DNA of 64,000 bases from Ailurus styani (taxonomy: Eukaryota; Chordata; Mammalia; Carnivora; Ailuridae). Under the pieces are notes generated by a model. It was not told the origin of the DNA, made no database searches, and worked only from the letters and a program-made list of their open reading frames with translations. Position 1 is the stretch's first letter. Each line of letters begins with the position of its first letter. The stretch lies in contig LNAC01000018.1 of assembly GCA_002007465.1 (NCBI GenBank), forward strand, positions 6,219,936 to 6,283,935. The letters run 5' to 3'. A program made the position numbers and the translations under genes. Positions 1-10,992 of this stretch are shown here, one piece after another.

Positions 1-599
1 AGCCCCTTATCAGCCATCCTTCCTCCCTCACCACGCCCTCCCCCCACCATCCACAGGAGAAGGCCAGACCCTTGAGTCTCTATCATGATGAGGCTGCAGC
101 CCGTTGCTGGGCTGTGAAGTGGGGAAGAGGCCAACCCCAGCAGGATCAATGTCATTCTCACTGAGAGGGACTTACAGCATAGTGAGCTATGGCCTCTCTG
201 GAACACCCTCGGGGAAGATGCTCAGGCAAGCTTTGCTACCAAACACTTTGGGTTGGGGTACAGACCATCTGCTGCCCCCAGGCTACTGGATATCTTCCCG
301 CAGAGGGAGCCTTTGGGGACGGCTGTGTAAGGCCGTCCCCAGCCTCTACTCGTCCACAACTTTGACCTCACCCTCATGATCCTGTTATGCTGTTCTCTGC
401 CTTTGTCTGTGTCCCTCTCCACTTCTCTCTTCCCACACAATAAATCCAGCGCTTTGTGCTTGCTGGTTCCTCTACTTACAGTGTCCTTCCCCTTCCCTCA
501 CCCTACCAGTCAACATCTTCTTCACCAGGCCAGCTCAGATGTCTCTTCTGGGCAGTCTTCCCTGACCCACCCCTCCCACTGTATCCAGTCCCCTACGCA
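1..599. other. No gene recognised; pyrimidine-rich unique sequence
   Basis: No coding exon, RNA gene or clear repeat could be supported. From about 480 the composition (runs of C and T, short phrases about falling into TCTTCCCTGACCCACC) resembles the pyrimidine-rich middle of an L2 element, but too weakly to call. A perfect GC-rich hairpin lies at 315-340 and is reported as a finding. Confidence 0.5.
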
Positions 600-725
600 T
601 GTCTCTATGCCTTGATTTCTATATCTGGAAAATGGGGCTGATGATGTCAGTACTACCATAGCCAATCACATTGTAGTGGTACAAATTAGAGGAGATAATA
701 GTAAAAAGCACCTTGTAAAGGGCCG
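600..725 (+). repeat. MIR-like SINE relic
   Basis: The text contains a decayed version of the MIR core: a TCTGGAAAATGGGG phrase, then GATGATG, then GAGGAGATAATAGTAAAAAG and CACCTTGTAAAG. In MIR the same order reads 'atctgtaaaatggggataat ... gattaaatgagataat ... gtaaagtgctt'. Family assignment is from memory of the MIR consensus and is moderate. Confidence 0.5.
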
Positions 726-799
726 TATAAGTGAACACCATTTTCAGTGATAGGCAGGTGTCCAAAAGACACTGGTCTATGAGTGTGTAATACTGTGTA

Positions 800-932
800 G
801 TGGGGGGTGAGAACCCACGGTGCAGCAATGTGAAAGGAGTGCTGGACTTCAAGGTAGAAAACCTGCTTCTGCCTGCTGCTGGGCTAAGTGTCCCTGAGCC
901 AACCCTTATCCTCTTTAGGCCCCAGTTTCCTC
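800..932 (+). repeat. MIR-like SINE relic, 5' half
   Basis: GGAGTGCTGGACTTCAAGGT followed by AAAACCTGCTTCTG and then GGCCCCAGTTTCCTCCTCTG follows the order of the MIR 5' half (tRNA-like head, then 'cctcagtttcctcatctg'). It ends before the usual 'aaaatggg' phrase, so the 3' half is absent or unrecognisable. Confidence 0.5.
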
Positions 933-1789
933 CTCTGCATGTGGATGTGGCCTCCATGGACCCTCCTTGGCTCAGAGGCTCTGGGTCCTGGGATGTGCCA
1001 GTATTGCCTGAGCTCCAAGACCCTTCCCAGATCTTGGGCTGGACAGCTCCTGTGGTATTCTGGGAGACAGCAGAGGCTCCCAACTCTCAGCATCTGGATA
1101 GCACCTCAGGCTGGGAGGATGGAGAGCCCAGCTGAAGTCAGGCCTGGGCATCGAGCTGGTGTTTGGGAGAGTGGGGTGTTATATCCCAGAGGAAAAGGGA
1201 AAGAACCAGCAGCAGCCAGAAGCTCCAAGGCCTCAGACAACAGGCTGGAGGGGTCTAGACCAACTCTAGCCCCTTAGTGGAGGAACAAAGAGACTGTATG
1301 TAGTCTTTGGGATTTGGCTACAATCTTTAGGGCCGAGACCACCAAAATCATTTAGATCCTGCATCTTGATTGGTCCTAATCCAGATATAAGACATAGGGT
1401 TCTCACTTGATGCCATGGAGAAGAAAAATTTTCCACTGTGATTATCAAGGATCTCATTAGGCATCAAGGACATTATCCTATACACAGCAACTCTGTCATA
1501 TCTGAGACTATGGGAATTTTTTAAAAGTCCTTTGGTGTGTCTTTGATGCTGGATCCAGTAATTGGCTGTTAGGCTTTAAAGGCTTGGCATTTCTACTGTG
1601 AGTCATAACTGTTCATTGACATACCTCGTTTATTGCTTAAGCCATTTATAGCCCCCAAAGATAAAATGCATTGCATGAAAAATTTTAAAACTGCACTTCT
1701 TTAAATAGACTCTATTGTATACTTTTTTCTAGGTCTTCCATTCATTTGTTTACCCATCAAGTGTTCATCCATTGTCTCCTGTGTACTGG
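933..1789. other. No gene or clear repeat
   Basis: Nothing here could be assigned. A short CATACCTCGTTTATTGC phrase near 1,620 recalls the end of Tigger1-type DNA transposons, but the match is too short to call. The translations I examined have no recognisable domain. Confidence 0.4.
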
Positions 1790-1985
1790 CAACTTCTCTC
1801 ACTTTCACACCCCCACATCCATCACGTTATTTAATCATCACGACCACCCCAGGAGCCAGGGGTTGTTATTCTCTTTTCATAAGTGAGGGAAATGTAACTC
1901 AGAGAGGTTAAGTGACTTGCCCAAGGCCACAAGGTAAATGACTGAACTAGGATTTCAACTTAGGACTTGAACTTCGAATTGTATC
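1790..1985 (+). repeat. MIR element
   Basis: A clear MIR 3' half. It contains CTCAGAGAGGTTAAGTGACT, TGCCCAAGGCCACAAGG, and before them a 'ttatttaatc ... cccaggagccaggggttgttatt' stretch, all in consensus order on the + strand. Such old SINEs do not mark a gene. Confidence 0.8.
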
Positions 1986-2564
1986 CTATTTGCCTCCTCT
2001 CACCTTCTCAGGTCCTCACCCCCATAGCCCTCACGCCCTGCACCCTACTGTTTTGAAGCAAAGAACACTGAGGAGAGTTATAGTCGGGTAGATGGAACAC
2101 AAAAAGGCATTGTCAAGTGTCAATTTTATTTTCATGTATTTATTAATTCTTTCAACACAGATCAGTGAGAACTGGCTAAACAGGAACACTTGGTCTTAGC
2201 CCAGAGACCTAAAGGTCATGGTCACCTATTACATGTCAGGACCCATGGGGGCTCCATAGTACCTTACTATTACCCTGGATAAGGAGGGGAAATGAAAAAG
2301 GGGCACAAATAACTAGGACTCAAGGTGGCTGGTCCTGTAGAAGAGAGTCTAAGGAAATAAGAAGGAGAAAATTCTACCAATTAGAAATCAAGTCTGAACT
2401 TGAAGCAGGAAAAGAGGAAAAAGTCATCCATTCCAAAAACCCTCTGTTCCCACTAATTTCATGATGTTAGATTAAGATGTTTTAGGTAGTGGCCAGATAG
2501 GGTATGAAACTACATCCTTCGGAAGGAGGTGTTGTGAGGTGGGGAAATAGTGACATGGCATTGG

Positions 2565-2760
2565 CACCATCAGATCCTGAGCGTTATCTCAGGCAAGTAG
2601 CTTGATCTCTTCTGGCCTTGCTTCTTTATCTGGAAAAGGGAGATCTTTCCCTCCTCTTGGGATGTTACTAGCAGATTCAATGACACGTGCAAAGCTCTTG
2701 GTGCAGTTCCTGGGGTGTGGCAGCTGCTTGAAAATTGTTATTTCAATTCCATGAGTTCTA
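2565..2760 (+). repeat. MIR-like SINE relic
   Basis: AGGCAAGTAGCTTGATCTCT, then TTTATCTGGAAAAGGGAGAT, a GACACGTGCAAAGCTCTTGG phrase and TGCAGTTCCTGG follow MIR order ('gcaagtcacttaacctct ... atctgtaaaatggg ... gtaaagtgcttagcacagtgcctgg') on the + strand. Confidence 0.6.
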
Positions 2761-3317
2761 TTGAAGTAGTTGGTCCATAGTAGAGGGGACCCAAAATTGG
2801 AGCCAAAAGAGGGTCCCTGGGACACAAAGGTTAACACAGCATAGGCATGAATCTTTGCAAAGATACACTCTTTTTCCCAATGTGCTGATGAGACCCCCTA
2901 CATCCCATCACAGAGTTGGTCTACATGGAAGTGAAGTGAGCTCTAATTTGAGAACCGTAACGGAGAGTCCATGTGCCAATGGCAAATGCTAATGATGATT
3001 GCAAACAAAGAGTGGTAGCCTATATAAATGAAAAGTCTTTTTCACTCCCTGGAGGAAAGGAAATGTTTATTCGAGACCACTGGTTGGGTGCCTTAGGCTG
3101 AAGAAGGCCAATACAACATGGGAAACAACATGGTGGAGAGAAGCTTAGACATACAGCAAAAGGACCAAATCCCAGCTCCACGCTCCAACAAACGTTGACA
3201 CTGTGGCAAGTCACCAAGGGATATAACCCTCCCATTGCTTGTTGATGGGAATAGTTGTCTTAGTACCTGCCTTATCTCTGTCATAGAATTGTTGTTGGAA
3301 CAAAGAGGTGGCTTCCT

Positions 3318-3905
3318 CAAAAAAATCAAACATAGAGTTACCAAACTATCCAGCAATTGCACTTCTAGGTACAGGCACAAAAGAATTGAAAGCAGGGACT
3401 CAAACAGATATTTTTTCCCTCATGTCCTCAGCAGTATTATTCACGGTAGCCCGAAGGTAGAAATAACCCAAATGTCCATCAACAGATGAATGAGTAAAGA
3501 AAAATATTGCATCTACAGACAATGGACTATTATTTAGCCTAAACAAGAAGTGGAGTTCTAATTCATGCTATAACATTGATGAACCTTGAAACCATTTTGC
3601 TACATAAAATAAGTCAGACACAAAGGGGGAAGTATTATATGATTCCACTTCCATGATGTGCCTGCAAGAGTCCAGTTCATAGAGAAAAAAAATTAGAATA
3701 ATGGTTACCAGGAAGGAGGTGAGGGAAGGGAGTGGGAGTTATTGTTTAATGGGTATAGAGTTTCAGTATGGGATGACAAAAAGGTTTTGAAGATGGATGA
3801 TGGTGATGGTTGCACAACAATATGGATGAAACTCCACTGAACTGTACACTCAAAAATGCTTAAAATGATACATTTTACATTATGTGTATTTTACCATGAT
3901 TTAGA
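3318..3905 (+). repeat. L1M LINE fragment, ORF2 end plus 3' UTR
   Basis: The block starts in the decayed end of L1 ORF2: CCAAATGTCCATCAACAGAT encodes the usual 'NPNVHQQ'-like text and is followed by GGACTATTATTTAGCC. It continues into a 3' UTR with GATTCCACTTCCATGATGTG, GGTTACCAGGAAGG, AACTGTACACTCAAAAATGC and a degraded A-rich end near 3,900. It is the sense copy of an old L1M-type element, broken by many frameshifts and coding for nothing. Confidence 0.8.
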
Positions 3906-4226
3906 AGATGATAATTTTTTTAAAGAAATGGCGTAATGTAGAAGAAAATGTTCTGCAATCTGTAGAGCAATATGAACCCATTAGCTGTGGTAAAGAGGTT
4001 AGGATGTACTATTTATATTTCTGTTAGAGCAACCATCAATATTAGGGCCCCTGCCTAGAACTTCCTACAGCTGTCTTCTCATCTGTACAGTATCAGGAAG
4101 ATGTCGATATGAAAAAGAAATAGCACCCACTAAGGGAATTAAAAATGAGGCTTCCTCCGGAAAGTAAAAAAGCAGGAGTGGGGGGACTGATGTCTTTTCT
4201 AACATGGTTTGAAGAACAACTGGACT

Positions 4227-4374
4227 CTTTATTTTTTATTATTTTTTAAAATTTTATTTATTTGAGAGAGAGAGAACAAGAGAGAGAGCACGTGGGGAGA
4301 GGTAGAGGGAGAAGCAGACTCCCGAGCTGACCCGAAGGCAAATGCTTAAACCAACTGAGCCACATGGATATCCC
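4227..4374 (-). repeat. CAN-SINE, older long type, antisense
   Basis: Reverse-strand SINEC with poly-T at left (the A tail), AAGATTTTATTTATTTGAGA-like text, GAGAGAGAACAAGAGAG and the head ACCAACTGAGCCACATGGAT at right. Flanked by imperfect target-site duplications CAACTGGACTCTTT (about 4,217) and CAATTGGACTTTTT (about 4,375), so its ends are well set. It is the left member of a three-SINE cluster. Confidence 0.85.
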
Positions 4375-4403
4375 CAATTGGACTTTTTAAATTGTGCAGA
4401 TTT

Positions 4404-4523
4404 AAAAATCTGCCTGACTGGCTCAGTTGGTAGAGTGTGCAACTCTGGATCTTGGGTTATGAGTTCAAGCCTCATGTTGGATGTAGAGATTACTTAAAAA
4501 ATAAAAAATAAAATAAAATCTTA
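4404..4523 (+). repeat. CAN-SINE, short old type (tRNA head plus A tail)
   Basis: TGCCTGACTGGCTCAGTTGG begins a tRNA-Lys-like head with B-box-like GAGTTCAAGCCTCATGTTGG and ATGTAGAGATTACTTAAAAA, then an A-rich tail. It lacks the pyrimidine-rich domain of younger copies. Its duplication AATTGTGCAGATT at left pairs with AACTGTGCAGATA beyond the next SINE (about 4,770). The neighbour at 4,524 therefore landed in its tail. Confidence 0.85.
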
Positions 4524-4671
4524 GGTGCACCTGGGTGGCTCAGTCATTAAGCGTCTGCCTTCGGCTCAGGTCATGATCTCAGGATCCTGGGGTCAAGCCC
4601 CACATCGGGCTCCCTGCTCGGCGGGAAGCCTGCTTCTCCCTCTCCCACTCCCCCTGCTTGTGTTATCTCTC

Positions 4672-4713
<42 letters not shown>

Positions 4714-4752
4714 ATAAATAAATAAATAAAATCTTTAAAATTTTAAAAAACT
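4524..4752 (+). repeat. CAN-SINE, long arctoid type, nested in the tail of the previous SINE
   Basis: Nearly intact SINEC with the head GGTGCACCTGGGTGGCTCAG, the TCATTAAGCGTCTGCCTTCG version, GGTCATGATCTCAGGATCCT, a TC microsatellite (about 4,679-4,709) and a GAAATAAATAAATAAATAAA tail. The TCATTAAGCG head is the form I regard as shared widely by bears, seals and mustelids. Confidence 0.95.
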
Positions 4753-5394
4753 AATGAAATAATAAAACAAACTGTGCAGATATAGGTGTTTCATAAAAGC
4801 AAACATAACTTTGGCCTTATTGGAGGCCAAATTAGAGGAAAAAAATGTCGAATGTTTCTAATGCATTACTTTGTTTACGCTTCTCTTTTACTATGATAGA
4901 ATGAACCAGGCCAACGAAATCTGAGTGTGATTGTCAGAAGGAGGAACGGACAAACATGGAGTGCCCTGTGTTCTTCCTTTCTGCTTGCTAGGGACCCAGC
5001 GAGGGGAGGGCCCTGCCCCTGGAAACTCCGTGCATGCCCATTGGTAAGTGAATCAACTGGCTTTCCTGTTTTTTAATCAGTCTTTCAGGTCTCTGGAGGC
5101 AAGGTCTGGTTTGTTCAGAGCTTGGTGTCCTCATGTGAGCTTTGCAGGCGGGGTTTGACAACCTCTAACACCAGGACCAAACTCAGGATCTGAGGGACCT
5201 GTCAAGGTGTTCTTTGAAGTTCTTCCTTCTTAGAGGTCTTAGCCCCTTTAATTACAACACCTAGAATAAAAATCCAATGATAAACTCTGTGCATAAAGGG
5301 TAATATATACAAATAAATAAATATTAACTTTGGTGGTAGGTTGGCACAATTTCTAAATAGCATTTCCCAGGTACTAACTCAGTCAGCCCATTAA

Positions 5395-5480
5395 TGTTTT
5401 TTTAACATCTTTATGGAGATGGAATTCACATACCTTGCAACATACCTGTTCAAAATGCATACTTTAATGTTTTCTGGTAT
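5395..5480 (-). repeat. L1M fragment, antisense
   Basis: TTTAACATCTTTATGGAGAT and TGGAATTCACATACCTTGCA resemble the antisense L1M phrase 'tttattgagatataattcacataccataaa'. Only about 80 bases, so the call rests on one motif. Confidence 0.4.
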
Positions 5481-5595
5481 ATTACATTATTAATCTTTTA
5501 AATTATAATTTATAACAATATTATAATAATTTATTAATAATTATTTATTGTTAATATTAATATTTATTATTATATTATTATTATTTATAATAGCC
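5481..5595. repeat. AT-rich low-complexity tract
   Basis: Almost pure A/T, made of irregular TATTA and AATAAT units with several short inverted repeats. It is simple sequence without a coding or regulatory reading. Confidence 0.8.
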
Positions 5596-7560
5596 CCATC
5601 AACCACCCAGGCACCAGAGACAGAAACTTAGAGTCATTCCCTCAAATGTGAACTCTACCACGACAGAGACCTTGTTCCCTTCCTTTTTTTTTTTTTTTTT
5701 TAATCCTATATTTAAGTACCTGGAACTGTTTCTGGCTATAGGAGGTGACTAATAAGTATTCGCTGAATAAATACTTGCCCTTTCCCTACACAGGCAAACC
5801 ATCTCCGAGACTTGACTATTTTGCCTCCTAACACAACCTCCCACACACCTCTGTTCCTCCAGCAGCTCCCGTGCTACCCTCATCTAATCTCTCCTCATCG
5901 CTGGTCTAGATAAGCACAACCTCTTCATTGTTACTTGTGCTCTCTACTTCTGGTCTCCCCATTTCAAGACCTTCTTGTAAAAACCTCAATGTAAATAAAA
6001 CAAAACAAAACCAAAAAACCAATTATGATCTTGCCCTTACCTGCTAAAAATCCTTCCAAATCCTTGTCATGATCAGGATAGATATCCTGGCATGAAGGGA
6101 GTCAGAGAATGGTTTTGAATCAGCATTTCTCTGCTCTCTGTAGCAGACTGAGAGCCAGAGCCCTTGGTCCACCCAGCTCAAAACTTTCTTCCTGGGAGGT
6201 GGTGTCGCAGAACTCTCTAACATCAGAGGCCTCTGGCAGCTCCCTGCAAACAGGCTGGCCTGTGTTAGGGCCATCTGGGGATCCTGTTTCACATCCTCTC
6301 CCCTGTTCCTCCCATCCACTCTGGAATCCAACAGGAAGCCTGACTTGGAAGCTGTGCCCAGCAATTCCGCAGAGCCGGGGGGTAGAAGAGACAGGGACAG
6401 AGGGAGAGTGGCCAGGGTGACTCATCCTTCTCCTTGCCTAGGATCCTTCTTTCCTGCCGTCCTGGGTCCTGATCAGCCTGTGGCCACCCCTGAGGATCTC
6501 CTAATGGGGACCCTAGACTGCCAGCAAGGGGCAGAGGCCTTTGTCAAGGTAACCAGCAGGGAGAGAGACCCAGCTTCCTCCCTTTACTGAAGAAAAAGAC
6601 TCCTGGCTTCAGCTGCCCTAACAAGCTTGGGTTTTGGTAACTCAGAGCCTGAGGGGTGAGCTTGGAGAAATGGAGATTGGGGGTACCATGAACTCTGGAA
6701 ATCAGGCCATGGAGTGTGTGTGTGGGGGTGTTCCTAGGCATAGGGCATAGAGAGATTCTGGCTGTAAGGAACTTTTTCTGGATTGCTTTGGACTCAGGTC
6801 GCAGGAACCCTTGAGAAATTCTTAGAACCTACGCTCTGAGGACATCCTAGCGAAGGGACTGCACTGAGGCTGTGGGGCCTTTTTGGGAAATGCGCTCCAT
6901 TCAGGCTGCAGAGGTTCTCTGGGGACTCATGGCTTCCAGCAGGGGGCTTCCTGGGAGACGCGCTGCCTCTGACTGGCAGGATGTCCAAGGGAGGCGACTG
7001 GGCTCAGAACAGCAGGGCGTTCTTGGGGACAACACTAAACTCAAGTTATGGCAGCTTCTTGGAGGGATCAATGAACCGAGTTTATGAACACTTCTTGGGA
7101 AGCTCACTGAACTCCTGCTGCAAGCCTGGAGCTTGGCCTACAGATTCAAAGTCCACATGGCTTCCCTTTACCACACAAACCCAGAGTTCCCGACCTAGAG
7201 ACAGGCAGGACACAGACGGCAGTCACCCCCAGGGTCGTCCAGTCTCTCTCTTTCCCTCACTCACACACACACACCCTACCTTCCCAGCCCTGCCTTCGGC
7301 TGCTTCTACATTTTCCTGACATCTGAACAGGGGTGCTTAGCCTTCAGTCCTCGGACCTTTCCTCGTGTTGTTGGCACTCGCTCCCCAGGTAATCCCACCC
7401 AGTCTGATAACATTAAGCACCATCTGTTCTCTGACAACTCTCCATTTTCCATCTCCAACCTAGACCTCTCCCAGCAAGTCCAGACTTGATCATACCCAAT
7501 GGCCTGCTTGACACACCCACCTGGTGGGCTGACAGACATCTCAAACTCAATATGTCCCAA
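5596..7560. other. No gene or repeat recognised
   Basis: A 2-kb stretch of mixed composition. Short open frames exist on both strands around 6,044-6,590 and 6,794-7,320, but they overlap each other and show no recognisable domain or exon-like borders. A pyrimidine tract lies near 5,683-5,702. I see nothing else to annotate. Confidence 0.4.
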
Positions 7561-7576
7561 AACAGACTTATTTCTT

Positions 7577-7766
7577 AAAAAAAAAAAAAAGACTTTATTT
7601 ATGAGAGAGAGAGAGAGAGCATGAGCAGGGGGAAGGAATGGAGGGAGAGGGAGAAGCAGACTCTTAACTGAGTAGGGAGCCCAATGTGGGACTTGATTCC
7701 TGGACCTCAAGATCATGACCTGAGCCGAAGGCAGACACTTAACAGACTGAGCCACCCAGGTGCCCC
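7577..7766 (-). repeat. CAN-SINE, long arctoid type, antisense
   Basis: Poly-T/A tail at left, GACTTTATTTATGAGAGAGA, GGGAGAAGCAGACTCTTAAC, and the head GACTGAGCCACCCAGGTGCC at right. Duplications ACAGACTTATTTCTT (about 7,562) and ACAGACTTACTTCC (about 7,773) flank it with one mismatch. Confidence 0.93.
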
Positions 7767-8029
7767 GGGACAGACAGACTTACTTCCGACCCTCCCGCCC
7801 ATGCTCTTCCCTGCCACAGTCTTCCCCATCTTAATAAATGGCAACTGCGTTCTCTCAGTTTCCCGCATCTAAAAGCGGAGTTGTCTATGATCCCTTCTTT
7901 TATATTCTATATCAACGAATCCTGTTGACGCTACCTGTAAAATATATTCAGAATCCAACCTCGTGTGGCCGTCTCCACCATGTCCACCCTGGTTCAAGCC
8001 AGGTTCTAGCCTCCCGGGTTTCTATATAG

Positions 8030-8490
8030 GTCTCCTTACCTCCATCCTTACCTCCTCTTGTCTATTTGCAATGCTGCAGTCCTTAAAAAACATAAGCCAG
8101 AGCACATCACTCCGTTGTTCACAACCTGCCAGTGGTCCTCACCTCAGGGTAGAAGCCCACGTTCTCACTAGGACCTCCATTGCTTCACGGAATTCTTCCT
8201 CCCTGCTCCTCTCTCTCTTCCCTCATCCCTTTCTCCTGTTCACTCCACTCCAGTCCTCCTAGGCACTCCCCACCCTTTTGCTTAGCTAAGTATTTTCTCT
8301 GTAGCTCTTAATACCATGTGACATACTATAGATTTATTTGCTTATTTGTCATTACCTCCCTTCACTAAAATATAGACTCTGCGAAGGCAAAGATTTTGTC
8401 TTGTTCACTGCTGTATCCCCAGGTCCTTCAACAGTGCCTGGAAAATGCATGCTCAATAAATATTTGTTGAATGAATGAATGAATGAATGC
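8030..8490 (+). repeat. L2 LINE, 3' end
   Basis: Consensus-ordered L2 text: GCAATGCTGCAGTCCTTAAA, AGAGCACATCACTCCGTTGT, TCCATTGCTTCACGG, a pyrimidine-rich stretch, TTGTTCACTGCTGTATCCCC, ACAGTGCCTGG and the end AATAAATATTTGTTGAATGA. It closes with a slightly expanded GAAT tail (about 8,469-8,489), the usual L2 terminus. Ancient and non-coding. Confidence 0.9.
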
Positions 8491-10120
8491 TGGGAACCAA
8501 GTACATATTTATTGGAATGAATAAAACTAGATCCCACCCTTGCCCTTTTGGGTCTCGCAGAGTTACATCTTCCTTTTCAAAGATTTTAGGAAACAAAAAG
8601 GAATTTTCTAAAGCAGTTACCAAGGCTGTGGCGTGAAAATCAATACTTAGACTAGAGGGTGGGGGTTTAAGACTTGTAGAACGGTATAGGCTGCGTGAAA
8701 CATGACAGCTAACAGGGTAACAAAGCAGATATTGGTAATGTCTCGTCTCAAAACAAAAACCACTTTGAGTATTTACTTTAAAGCAGAGATGTTCATAAAG
8801 AGGACTGGCTGCAAAAGTGATGGAGAAACCAGGAACCTCTGGGAAACATAGTGCAGCTCAGAGGTTAGCAACAGCAAGGACCACTTCGACCCCTAGGTCG
8901 GAAGGTCCTTGGCAGGAGGTTGCTCGGGCCCAGGAGCCGGGAACACCAACAGGACTGGAACCACAAAACAAAAGCAGAGATGCAATCAGAGGCATGTGTT
9001 GCGGAGAAATAGGCTGGCCGGTCCCCCGTATCTCCCTCCAGGGCCTCCCCTTGGCCAAAGCTAATCCGGGAGCCGGGGAAATGCAGCCTGCAGGGGGCGC
9101 CTCCTGCAACATAGACCAGAGCTGGGGAAAAGGAGGAGGGGCATGAAGGGCAAATGGCAGAAGCCCAGGAGAGGCCCAGAGGTGCTTCAACAGGTAGAAG
9201 AGGAGAGAGAGAGAGGTGGGGGAGAGGCAGAGGCAGTAGCAGAGCCTTTAAGTGTGAGCAGGAAGGAAACACCAGGCCTGAAGTAGAGTTTCAGTTTGGA
9301 CTCAAGTGGTAGGAGGTGCTGTCAAGCACCATACATAATTTTTATCACTTGCATCTAGTCTCTCATTTCTGGCCGCTGCTTTAGAGAGAGGAGTCCGGAG
9401 CTTCTGGCTGGCCTTCCAAACCTGCGTCTGCCCTTCTCTATCAAGGTTGAAACTTGTTTGACACCAGTCTGGAGCACTGCCTTTGAGAGCCCTTTACTGT
9501 GTGGCAGGCACCAGACTGGTACAGTCCATGGACTCACGGGATGCTGATGGCCCCCAGGGTATCCACGGTCACTGTGGCAGGGCGAATGGCAGAACACACC
9601 GCAGATGCAACTGGGGCCTTCGATTTAGCAGAAGCAGCCTTCAGATTCTTCACTGCTCTGGAAAGCCTCAGCTCCAGAAGCCGGAGACAGTTTGCTGGGC
9701 CTCAGAGAGCCAGGATCAGTGGGCACATTTCTGAGGAGGAAGGGTCCAGTTAAAGAAGAAGTTTTAACAAGTGGAGTGGCCAGCAGTGGAACTGGCAGTC
9801 TTGTGAAGGAGTGAGGTTCCTGTTCCAGGAGGTATTCTATCGAGGGTCTGTCTAAAACCTGTAGGGGAAATCTGCTTTGGTAAACTGGATGGAATGCATT
9901 CTCCATTGCCTCAACTCTGCCCAACTCTGAATTCTGCAGGTACCCAGGCCTCTTCTTTCATTCTGACCCTGTTTCTGACACATCTTTCTTCAGACCAAGG
10001 CCAAGTTCAAATTCCATGAACCCTGGAGAGGGAGCATCTGAAGGGAGGGGCAGGTGTGTGCCGCTCACTCAGTGGAGTTTTCTCTTCCTGCCTGGCTTTG
10101 GGTTGCAGAAACTGGTCCTC
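8491..10120. other. No gene or repeat recognised
   Basis: Moderately GC-rich, single-copy-looking sequence. Overlapping open frames of 80-135 codons occur on both strands at 8,817-9,272 and 9,355-9,924. They lack recognisable domains, overlap each other, and have no convincing splice-site context, so I do not call exons. Of the unassigned blocks, this is the one where an unseen exon would surprise me least. Confidence 0.4.
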
Positions 10121-10124
10121 AGTG

Positions 10125-10560
10125 GGTGTGGTAGGGAGAATAAATGTGCCTTAAAGATGTTCACATCCTAATCCCTGAGCCTATGAAGAGGTTACCTCAC
10201 AAGGCAAAAGGGACCTTGCAGACTTGATTAAGGATCTTGAAATGGGAAAATATGTCTGGATCAGTTAGGTGGGCCCAAAGTGATCAAGGGTCAGAGGAGA
10301 AGATGTGAGGACAAAGGCGGAACTTGGAGTGATGTGCTTTGAAGATGGAAGAAGGGGCCATGAGCCAAAGAATGCAGGTTCCTGCTGGAAAAGCAAGGAA
10401 ATGGGTTCTCCCCAGGGCCTCCAGGAAGAATGCAGCACAGCTGACACCCCTGATTTCAGCTCCATAAGACCCACTTTAGGCCTCTGACCCCCAACACTCT
10501 TAAGATAATAAATTCTCATTTTAGGTCATTGAATTTGTGGTAATTTATCAAAATAGAAAA
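10125..10560 (+). mobile_element. MaLR-like LTR, near full length
   Basis: Reads in order: CACATCCTAATCCCTGAGCC, GGTTACCTCACAAGGCAAAA, GGACCTTGCAGACTTGATTA, GGTGGGCCCAAAGTGATCAA, GCCATGAGCCAAAGAATGCA, GGGCCTCCAGGAAGAATGCA, a polyadenylation signal in AAGATAATAAATTCTCATTT, and GAATTTGTGGTAATTT. This is a familiar mammalian LTR of MaLR type. The exact family (MLT1-like) is tentative. No internal retroviral genes are beside it, so it is a solitary LTR. Confidence 0.7.
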
Positions 10561-10639
10561 CTAACCCGGAGCGCTTGTGACCAAGGCCCAAGACAACTAG
10601 CACACAGCCTGGTAGTCAGGAGGAAACTCATCTCTCATG

Positions 10640-10860
10640 CAAAAGGAGTAACAGGGCCATTAACAGTACAGGCCTTTGAGGCAGAGAGTCGGGGTTCGAA
10701 TCCCAGCTCTACTACATTACACAGTATCTCAGAGCCCCAGCTACTCATCCATAAAATGGGAGTATTACTACCCATCTTTGCCAAGGGCGGTTATGAAGAT
10801 GAAATTCAATCATGCAGGTGAAGTGCTCAACACTGTGCCCGGGACACCGGAAGGGTTGGA
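10640..10860 (+). repeat. MIR element
   Basis: Contains the MIR B-box-like GGGGTTCGAATCCCAGCTCT, then CATCCATAAAATGGGAGTAT, TTATGAAGATGAAATTCAAT, and GAAGTGCTCAACACTGTGCC, in consensus order on the + strand. One of the better preserved MIR copies here. Confidence 0.85.
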
Positions 10861-10884
10861 TATGTAATAGCGGAAGTTATTCTC

Positions 10885-10992
10885 ATTCCCACCACTGTCA
10901 CTACCTCCACCACTGCGGTTACTACCACCGATCCTGTGACTGCTACTGGCCCCACTACTCCTACCACTGGCAGCAACAGCAAGGGACGGATC
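10885..10992. repeat. Degenerate trinucleotide (ACC/ACT) tract
   Basis: CCACCACTGTCACTACCTCC, CACCACTGCGGTTACTACCA and CCCCACTACTCCTACCACTG show a decayed three-base periodicity beside the MIR. It yields a His/Tyr/Ser/Cys-rich open frame on +, which is a composition effect rather than a gene. Confidence 0.7.

Noticed and set aside
1615..1655. Possible Tigger1 terminus (CATACCTCGTTTATTGC)
   Set aside because: Only one 17-base phrase matches and no matching second terminus was found.
4254..4475. Many short proteins with the phrase 'GWLSGLKPLPSAQVMIPGSWD' or 'LGGSVIKRLPSAQVMI' across the window
   Set aside because: These are translations of CAN-SINE heads in either orientation. They recur wherever a SINE does and are not genes.
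4404..4523. Functional tRNA gene suggested by B-box-like GAGTTCAAGCC motifs in several places
   Set aside because: The motifs lie in tRNA-derived SINEs that lack a foldable cloverleaf and carry A tails. MIR copies show the same motif for the same reason.
8817..9272. Overlapping open frames on both strands as a possible exon
   Set aside because: No recognisable domain, no clear splice borders, and equal openness on both strands suggests composition.
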